Assembly (NCBI GenBank): GCA_964460035.1 | Contig: CAYWPG010000032.1 | Coordinates: 1 to 44,930, forward strand | Reading direction: 5' to 3' | Length of the DNA: 44,930 nt | From: CAYWPG01 sp964460035 | GTDB lineage: Bacteria; Pseudomonadota; Gammaproteobacteria; Nitrococcales; AK92 | Shown: positions 39,279 to 44,930 of the stretch, in pieces | Position numbering within the stretch: position 1 is the stretch's first letter | How the letters are laid out: each line of letters begins with the position of its first letter | Program-made: the position numbers and the translations under genes | Notes under the pieces: model-generated | What the model saw: the letters and a program-made list of their open reading frames with translations, nothing else | Told to the model about the DNA's origin: nothing | The model's database searches: none

Positions 39279-41918
39279 ATGGATGTGAAGGAAAGCGAAG
39301 CGCCGTTGCGCGAAGACATTCGCCTGCTCGGCGGTCTGCTCGGCGAAACCCTGTCGCGCCAGGGCAGCGAACAGCTTTTCCAGACCGTGGAACGCGTCCG
39401 ACTGCTCTCCAAGCGGGCGCGTCAAGGCGATCGGGTAGCCGCCACCCAGCTGGTCCAGGCATTGCGCGAGCTGCCCGACGAGCTGATTCTCCCGGTGGTG
39501 CGCGCCTTCTCGCACTTTCTCCTGCTCGCCAACATCGCCGAACAACACCACCGCGTCCGCCGCAGCCGCGCCTGGGCGCGCGATCCCCATGCCACGCCCC
39601 TGCGCGGCTCCCTGGAAGAAGCATTTCAGAAACTTGCGGATATCCCGCCCGATACGCTGTTCGATGCCGTGCGCCAGCTGGACATTGGCCTGGTGCTGAC
39701 AGCGCATCCCACGGAGGTCAGCCGCCGCAGCCTGCTGCAGAAGTACAACCGCATCGCCGAACTGCTCGATACCCGCGACCGCCGGGATCTTACTGCCGAA
39801 GAGCGCGCCGAAGTCGAAACGGCGCTGCGGCGCGAGATCGTTGCCGCTTGGTATACCGACGAAATCCGCCCGCACCGGCCCGACCCTCTGGACGAAGCCC
39901 GCTGGGGCTTCACGGTGGTCGAGCAAACGCTGTGGCACGCGATCCCGATATACGCGCGGCGGCTGGACCGTGTACTGCAGGAGCGTACCGGACGACGCTT
40001 GCCTCTGGACTGCATGCCCATTCGCTTCGGCTCGTGGATGGGGGGCGACCGGGACGGCAACCCCCGAGTTACCCACCGCATCACTCGCGATGCCTGCCTG
40101 CTCGCCCGCTGGATGGCCAACTCGCTCTACGATGAGGAGCTGGAGCTACTGATCGGGGAGCTGTCGCTGCAGCCGGCAAACGACCACGTGCGCCGTTTGG
40201 CCGACGGCGCCTGGGAGCCCTACCGGGCAGTACTCAAGCAGGTGCGGGCGCGCGTGCAGCTCACCCAGGAGTGGGTGGAAGCCAAGCTGTTCCGCAAGCG
40301 CCTGCCCGAGGGCGAGCCCTACCAGCGCAGCCAGGACCTGCTCCAGCCGCTGCTCGACTGCTACGACTCGCTGCATGAGTGCGGCGCCGGCGAAGTTGCC
40401 GACGGCCGCCTGCTGGATCTTATCCGCCGCGTGCAGTGCTTTGGCATCACGCTCATGCGCATCGATATACGCCAGGAGGCCAGCCGTCATGCCGCCGCGC
40501 TCGATGCGATCACGCGCGCACTAGGGCTGGGCTCGTACTTGGACTGGAGCGAAAGCGAACGCCAGGACTTTCTCGTGCGCGAGCTGGAGAACCCCAGGCC
40601 GCTTATCCCGCGCAACTTCCAGCCGGACGACGAGGTCAAGGAAACGCTGGCCACCTTCCGTATGATCGCGCAACAGAACAGTGAGTCGCTGAGCGCCTAT
40701 GTCATCTCCATGGCAGCACGCCCCTCGGATATCCTGGCCGTCGCGCTGTTGCAGAAAGAAGCCGGCGTATCGCATCCGCTGCGCGTGGTGCCGCTGTTCG
40801 AAACCCTCGCCGACCTGCAGGGCGCCGAGAGCTGCCTGCGCCAGCTGCTCTCCATTCCTTGGTACCGCGCTCATATCCAGGGCCACCAGGAAGTTATGAT
40901 CGGCTACTCGGACTCGGGTAAGGACGCCGGGCATCTGACCGCTGCCTGGGCGCTGTACCAGACCCAGGAAGCGCTGGTGAAGCTGTTCCGCGAAGAGGGC
41001 CTGCGCCTGACCCTGTTCCACGGTCGGGGCGGCTCTATAGGTCGTGGCGGCGGGCCAACCCATGGGGGCATTCTGGCGCAGCCGCCAGGCTCGGTAGCAG
41101 GCAGCTTGCGCGTAACCGAGCAAGGCGAGGTAATTCAAGCCAAGTTCGGCATGCGCGCCATCGCGCTGCGCAACCTGGAGCTGTACACCACGGCGGTACT
41201 CGAAGCGACGCTGACTCCGCCCAAGCCGCCGGCGCCGGAGTGGCGAGCCCTGATGACCGAGCTCTCGCAGACCGCGATGCAGCGCTATCGAGGGCTGGTC
41301 AAGGAAACGCCTGCGTTCATAGACTACTTCCGCGCCGCAACGCCCGAAGCCGAGATCAGCGAGCTGACCATAGGCAGCCGCCCCGCGCGCCGCAAGCCGA
41401 CCGCCGGGGTTGAAGGACTGCGCGCGATCCCGTGGGTGTTTGCCTGGACGCAGACGCGGCTGCTGCTGCCGGCTTGGCTGGGTGTGGGCGATGCGCTCGC
41501 AGAGGCCCTGGAGCGAGGGCACGAACGCGAGCTGCGCGCCATGTTCGAGCAATGGCCGTTCTTCCGCGCCTTCATAGACATGGTCGGCATGGTGCTGGCC
41601 AAGGCCGACCCACAGGTCGCCGCCCAGTACGACCGTCGCCTGGTGCCCCCCGAGCTGCACCCGCTGGGCACGGAGCTGCGCGAAGACTTCCGGCGCACGC
41701 TCGCCGTCGTGTTGCGCATCACCGGGCAGGATCATCCGCTGGAGAACTTCCCTGTGCTGCGCCGTTCGGTCGCCGTGCGCAACCCCTATGTGGATCCGCT
41801 CAACCTACTGCAGGTGGAGCTGCTCGCCCGTGTGCGTCACGGCCAGGAGCACGAGCTGCGCAAGGCGCTGATGGTAGCGATCAACGGTATCGCTGCCGGC
41901 ATGCGCAACACCGGTTGA
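39279..41918 (+). CDS. ppc: Phosphoenolpyruvate carboxylase Ppc
   Basis: Ppc makes oxaloacetate from PEP and bicarbonate, refilling the TCA cycle. It has 879 residues, full length for bacteria. Catalytic blocks are VLTAHPTEVSRRS (His), RFGSWMGGDRDGNP, EVMIGYSDSGKDAGH (the Lys/Arg stretch), LFHGRGGSIGRGGGPTHG and the C-terminal INGIAAGMRNTG. The ATG at 39279 follows GGTAAGGAGTCAGC. The preceding gene encodes an isocitrate dehydrogenase with CBS domains, so two anaplerotic/TCA nodes are adjacent, though separated by a terminator. pyrE follows after 123 bases. Confidence 0.97.
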   Translation: MDVKESEAPLREDIRLLGGLLGETLSRQGSEQLFQTVERVRLLSKRARQGDRVAATQLVQALRELPDELILPVVRAFSHFLLLANIAEQHHRVRRSRAWARDPHATPLRGSLEEAFQKLADIPPDTLFDAVRQLDIGLVLTAHPTEVSRRSLLQKYNRIAELLDTRDRRDLTAEERAEVETALRREIVAAWYTDEIRPHRPDPLDEARWGFTVVEQTLWHAIPIYARRLDRVLQERTGRRLPLDCMPIRFGSWMGGDRDGNPRVTHRITRDACLLARWMANSLYDEELELLIGELSLQPANDHVRRLADGAWEPYRAVLKQVRARVQLTQEWVEAKLFRKRLPEGEPYQRSQDLLQPLLDCYDSLHECGAGEVADGRLLDLIRRVQCFGITLMRIDIRQEASRHAAALDAITRALGLGSYLDWSESERQDFLVRELENPRPLIPRNFQPDDEVKETLATFRMIAQQNSESLSAYVISMAARPSDILAVALLQKEAGVSHPLRVVPLFETLADLQGAESCLRQLLSIPWYRAHIQGHQEVMIGYSDSGKDAGHLTAAWALYQTQEALVKLFREEGLRLTLFHGRGGSIGRGGGPTHGGILAQPPGSVAGSLRVTEQGEVIQAKFGMRAIALRNLELYTTAVLEATLTPPKPPAPEWRALMTELSQTAMQRYRGLVKETPAFIDYFRAATPEAEISELTIGSRPARRKPTAGVEGLRAIPWVFAWTQTRLLLPAWLGVGDALAEALERGHERELRAMFEQWPFFRAFIDMVGMVLAKADPQVAAQYDRRLVPPELHPLGTELREDFRRTLAVVLRITGQDHPLENFPVLRRSVAVRNPYVDPLNLLQVELLARVRHGQEHELRKALMVAINGIAAGMRNTG

Positions 41919-42041
41919 ACGAAGGAAGCGGCGCTACGCCACCACCCGGCTCGTGGCAGCGCGGGCAATGTCTCGCCCCGCTTGAACCCGCGTCCGGCCT
42001 GGCGCAGACTTGCCGCGCGGGAACGGATAGCGGGGAAAAAC

Positions 42042-42692
42042 ATGAACACCGATCTGCAGCGGCAATTCATCGAATTCGCCATCGAGCGGCAAGTTCTGCG
42101 TTTTGGCGAATTCACGCTCAAGTCCGGGCGCATCAGCCCTTATTTCTTCAACGCAGGGCTGTTCAACACCGGCAGCGCGCTGGCGCAACTGGGACGCTTC
42201 TACGCGCACGCCGTAATGGCTTCCCAGCTCGAATTCGACATGGTGTTCGGACCGGCTTACAAGGGCATACCGCTAGCAAGCGCCCTGGTAGTCGCACTGG
42301 CAGACGAATATGGCCGGGACGTGCCGTTCGCCTTCAACCGCAAAGAAGCCAAGGACCATGGCGAAGGCGGCAGTCTTGTCGGTGCCCCGCTCACCGGACG
42401 CGTGCTGGTGATAGACGATGTGATCTCGGCCGGCACTTCGGTGCGCGAGTCGGCCAAGCTGATCGCCGACGCCGGTGCCCAGCTCGCCGGCGTGGCCATT
42501 GCGCTGGACCGCCAGGAGCGCGGCGAAGGCGAGCGCTCGGCGGTACAGGAAGTGCAGGAGCGCTTCGGCGTACCGGTGGTCAGCATTGCCTCGCTGGAAA
42601 GCCTTATCGACTACCTAGGCCACGACCCTGCGCTGATGGACAGGCTGGACGCGGTAAAAGCCTACCGTGCCCGCTACGGCATCACGCTCTGA
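42042..42692 (+). CDS. pyrE: Orotate phosphoribosyltransferase PyrE
   Basis: PyrE joins orotate to PRPP to form OMP in pyrimidine synthesis. It has 216 residues. LKSGRISPYFFNAGLF and MVFGPAYKGIPLA are standard, and VLVIDDVISAGTSVRESAKL is the PRPP-binding motif. The ATG at 42042 has only a weak GGGGA site; a longer reading upstream has no family similarity. pfkA follows 16 bases after its stop, so the two are probably cotranscribed. In Pseudomonas pyrE is next to crc and near argB; here argB is close but the XthA-type gene is far upstream. Confidence 0.96.
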   Translation: MNTDLQRQFIEFAIERQVLRFGEFTLKSGRISPYFFNAGLFNTGSALAQLGRFYAHAVMASQLEFDMVFGPAYKGIPLASALVVALADEYGRDVPFAFNRKEAKDHGEGGSLVGAPLTGRVLVIDDVISAGTSVRESAKLIADAGAQLAGVAIALDRQERGEGERSAVQEVQERFGVPVVSIASLESLIDYLGHDPALMDRLDAVKAYRARYGITL

Positions 42693-42708
42693 CAAGGATC
42701 TTGCGCGG

Positions 42709-43710
42709 ATGTGGAAAACTCCTGACCCCCAAGCCATCCGACAGCTCCAGTGCATAGGCGTCATGACCAGTGGCGGCGACGCGCCGGGCATGAACGCCGC
42801 CATTCGAGGCGTGGTGCGCACGGCGCTGGAGCGCGGCATCAAGGTATACGGTGTCCACAAAGGCTACAGCGGCTTGGTGGCAGGCGACTGGAGCCCCATG
42901 GACCGCGCTTCGGTCGGCAACATCCTGCAAACCGGCGGCACCATCCTCAAGACCGACCGTAGCGAAGAATTCCGCCGCCCGGAAGTCCGCGCGCAAACGG
43001 CCGCGCGCCTGCGTGCCACGGGCATGCAGGCGCTGGTGGTGATCGGCGGCGACGGTTCGCTCGCCGGCGCGCATCTGCTACAGCAGGAAACCGGGTTCGA
43101 AGTCATAGGCGTGCCGGGGACCATCGATAACGACATCTACGGCACCGACGACAGCATAGGCTTCGACACAGCAGTCAATACGGCGCTGGAAGCCATCGAC
43201 CGGCTGCGCGACACCGCCACCTCGCACGAGCGGGTGTTCCTGGTGGAAGTCATGGGACGCAGCTCCGGATTTATCGCCGCCATGGTAGGCATCGCCGGCG
43301 GCGCCGAGAGCGTGATCATGCCGGGGCGCACGCTGCCGTTGTCCGAGCTCTGCGCCCGCCTGGACGAGAGCCTGCGCCGACGCAAATTCTCCAGCCTGAT
43401 CGTGATCGCCGAAGGCGACGATCCGGAGATGACCACCAAGCTCACGCGCGAACTCACGCGGGCCGGCTACCCGGCGCGCGCATGCATACTCGGGCATGTG
43501 CAGCGCGGGGGCAGTCCCACCGGTCATGATCGCGCTCTGGCCTCTTGCATGGGTAACCTGGCGGTCCGCTTTCTGGAAGCGGGAGTAAGCAACGCCATGA
43601 TAGGCGTACAGGACGGGCACATCGTCCCGGTGCCGCTCGCGCAAATCATCGGTCGACGCAAAGCCGTGCCGGAGGATCTGCTGGAGATCGCCCGCGTGCT
43701 CGCCACCTGA
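42709..43710 (+). CDS. pfkA: ATP-dependent 6-phosphofructokinase
   Basis: This 333-residue kinase phosphorylates fructose 6-phosphate in glycolysis. Motifs: MTSGGDAPGMNAAIRG (nucleotide loop), VIGGDGSLAGAHLL, VPGTIDNDIYGTDDSIGFDTAVN, and EVMGRSSGFIA. GGDG and PGTIDND, rather than GGDD and PKTIDND, indicate ATP rather than pyrophosphate as donor. The ATG at 42709 was chosen with AAGGAT about 11 bases upstream; the frame runs a little further upstream into pyrE. A PfkA-type enzyme is informative because many Pseudomonas relatives lack one. A palindrome follows. Confidence 0.95.
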   Translation: MWKTPDPQAIRQLQCIGVMTSGGDAPGMNAAIRGVVRTALERGIKVYGVHKGYSGLVAGDWSPMDRASVGNILQTGGTILKTDRSEEFRRPEVRAQTAARLRATGMQALVVIGGDGSLAGAHLLQQETGFEVIGVPGTIDNDIYGTDDSIGFDTAVNTALEAIDRLRDTATSHERVFLVEVMGRSSGFIAAMVGIAGGAESVIMPGRTLPLSELCARLDESLRRRKFSSLIVIAEGDDPEMTTKLTRELTRAGYPARACILGHVQRGGSPTGHDRALASCMGNLAVRFLEAGVSNAMIGVQDGHIVPVPLAQIIGRRKAVPEDLLEIARVLAT

Positions 43711-43738
43711 GCGGCCCCACCAAGCATCTTCGCATTTC

Positions 43739-43763
43739 GGCCCGTAACACGCAGCTACGGGCC
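43739..43763. terminator. 8-bp hairpin between convergent pfkA and argB
   Basis: GGCCCGTA (43739-43746) pairs with TACGGGCC (43756-43763) around a nine-base loop, 28 bases after the pfkA stop. There is no U-tract on either side. It may end or protect both messages. Confidence 0.5.
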
Positions 43764-43830
43764 TGAACATTCGACAGGCCGCGCCCGTCCCTCAGCAGCG
43801 TCAGTCAGCGTCCGGTGGCGGAGCTGCAGA

Positions 43831-44715
43831 TCAGCCCTTGATCAGCGTGCCCACGCCCTGATCAGTGAACAGCTCCAGCAGCACCGCGTGCTCCACGCGC
43901 CCGTCAACGATATGCGCGGCACGCACCCCCGCCTTGACGGCATCCAATGCGCAGCGAATCTTGGGCAGCATGCCGCCGTAAATGGTGCCATCGGCAATCA
44001 GGCTCTCGACCCGCGCGGCATCCAGTCCGGTAAGCAGATTGCCTTCCTTGTCGAGCACTCCGGCGGTGTTGGTAAGCAACATCAGCTTTTCCGCTTGGAG
44101 CACTTCGGCCAGCTTGCCCGCCACCAGATCGGCGTTGATGTTATAGGAGCGTCCGTCCTCACCCACCCCGATAGGCGCGATCACGGGAATGAAGTCGCCG
44201 CTCTCGAGCATAGCCACCACGCTCGCGTCGATGCTCTCCACCTCGCCGACAAAGCCGATATCGACCTCCTCCACTTGAGCCTCGGGGGCCGAGCGTCGGC
44301 TAAGAGTCATCTTACGGGCTCGAATCAGATCGCCGTCCTTGCCGGTAAGACCGACCGCCCTACCGCCCTTGGAGTTGATCAGATTGACGATCTCCTTGTT
44401 CACCAACCCGCCGAGCACCATCTCCACCACGTCCATGGTTTCCGCGTCGGTCACCCTCATACCGTCGACAAAGCGGCTCTCCTTGCCGATACGCTCCAGG
44501 AGCTTGCCGATCTGCGGGCCGCCGCCGTGCACCACCACCGGGTTCAACCCCACCAGCTTCATCAACACGATATCGCGCGCGAAGCTGTGCTTGAGATGAT
44601 CCTCTGTCATGGCGTTACCGCCATACTTCACTACGATGGTCTTGCCGCGGAAGCGCTGAATGTAGGGAAGGGCTTCTATAAGTACGTGGGCAACTTGGGA
44701 GGCGGGTACGCTCAT
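43831..44715 (-). CDS. argB: Acetylglutamate kinase ArgB
   Basis: ArgB phosphorylates N-acetylglutamate, the second step of arginine synthesis. It has 294 residues. TIVVKYGGNAMTEDHLK, VGLNPVVVHGGGPQIGKLL, and LNAD-like NINADLVAGKLAEVLQAEKL with the nucleotide-binding LLTNTAGVLDKEGNL are characteristic. The ATG at 44715 follows GGAGTGTT. It is convergent with pfkA. The upstream region ends at the window edge. The protein length and N-terminal helix before VVKYGG are those of the arginine-sensitive hexameric type, from family knowledge. Confidence 0.97.
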   Translation of the reverse strand: MSVPASQVAHVLIEALPYIQRFRGKTIVVKYGGNAMTEDHLKHSFARDIVLMKLVGLNPVVVHGGGPQIGKLLERIGKESRFVDGMRVTDAETMDVVEMVLGGLVNKEIVNLINSKGGRAVGLTGKDGDLIRARKMTLSRRSAPEAQVEEVDIGFVGEVESIDASVVAMLESGDFIPVIAPIGVGEDGRSYNINADLVAGKLAEVLQAEKLMLLTNTAGVLDKEGNLLTGLDAARVESLIADGTIYGGMLPKIRCALDAVKAGVRAAHIVDGRVEHAVLLELFTDQGVGTLIKG

Positions 44716-44930
44716 AACACTCCGTTCCAGCGAAAGAGACTTGCTGGGGCCACAAGCATCCGGGTTGGCGCGCCGCTGTCAAGTATATCGCTACATACAC
44801 TAACCAAGTGCGCCTGAACAACCGGATGCGGCCTAGGACATCGCGGCTCCCGCCAGCTCAGCCGGCGCCCTGTTTTCCGGCCAGCGATTGTGCCGCCCGC
44901 AGGCGCACACCGCCGCATCGGCCAGCTCCG
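44716..44930. promoter_or_regulatory. argB upstream region at the window edge
   Basis: A TATACT on the minus strand (44787-44782) lies about 67 bases before argB and is a candidate -10. CACTTG, 17 bases further upstream, is a poor -35. From about 44836 onward the sequence could hold the tail of another minus-strand gene ending with TAG at 44835-44833 or TGA further upstream, but no family is recognisable. Confidence 0.3.

Noticed and set aside
1..44930. Mobile element, prophage, CRISPR array or defence island
   Set aside because: No transposase, integrase, regularly spaced repeats or cas/restriction genes are visible. The only long exact repeat is the 55-bp gap artefact.

Overview
The window reads as chromosomal DNA of a high-GC gammaproteobacterium. 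Supporting signs are a Pseudomonas-type class Ia NrdA with N-terminal ATP-cone sequence, a MetR/metE pair, an AmpG muropeptide permease, a PilH-like receiver, a PA4063-PA4066-type zinc cluster, and bacterial-type Ppc, PyrE and ArgB. Genus cannot be fixed from sequence alone; a Chromatiales/Ectothiorhodospiraceae-like or Pseudomonas-related lineage is a guess. No transposase, phage gene, CRISPR array or integrase is visible. The interest lies in regulation and in a few unusual proteins.

Layout. 1-860: end of an unknown gene and a SnoaL/NTF2-like protein. 963-5319: sulfate ABC importer, sbp-cysT-cysW on the minus strand and cysA divergent. CysA is interrupted by a 100-N scaffold gap whose two edges are the same 55 bases, so the gene is intact once the edges are merged. 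5171-6063: a two-gene minus-strand operon of unknown function behind a Fur-box-like site. 6180-10421: nrdA-nrdB, preceded by a cobalamin riboswitch and two NrdR boxes spaced 31 bp. 10474-13803: metR and metE, divergent. 13863-17282: FtsX-type permease, ATPase, DUF3299 and His-rich DUF2796 proteins, with a Zur-box-like site. 17389-18619: tRNA-Gly(CCC) and thiS-thiG. 18734-24817: trmB-btuC-btuD, a second cobalamin riboswitch, btuB, a collapsed cobD remnant and btuF. 24956-28395: iron alcohol dehydrogenase, Tas-like aldo/keto reductase and endonuclease V. 28373-32701: a receiver protein with a C-terminal membrane anchor, a Sel1 protein, a Rieske ferredoxin, AmpG and a PilH-like receiver. 33162-35516: trxB, a glutaredoxin and exonuclease III. 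35620-43710: thiolase, an isocitrate dehydrogenase fused to two CBS domains, ppc, pyrE and pfkA. 43831-44715: argB.

Vitamin B12 is the common thread. The cell has a full BtuBCDF uptake route under one riboswitch. Its B12-independent ribonucleotide reductase sits under a second riboswitch, which by analogy with other bacteria implies a B12-dependent class II reductase elsewhere. A B12-independent methionine synthase is next door under MetR. The cobD remnant keeps only the two ends of the gene, which suggests that de novo or late corrinoid synthesis was lost or moved and that the cell scavenges B12. Metal and sulfur homeostasis is the second thread: sulfate import, a Fur-type operon, a Zur-type cluster, ThiS/ThiG, TrxB and glutaredoxin.

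The most unusual protein is the 586-residue isocitrate dehydrogenase with a charged helix and a CBS pair at its C-terminus. It lies beside ppc, so carbon flux at the isocitrate and PEP nodes may be linked to adenylate state. The second is the 340-residue tail-anchored response regulator. Several genes end in perfect hairpins that lack a U-tract; three others have ordinary intrinsic terminators.
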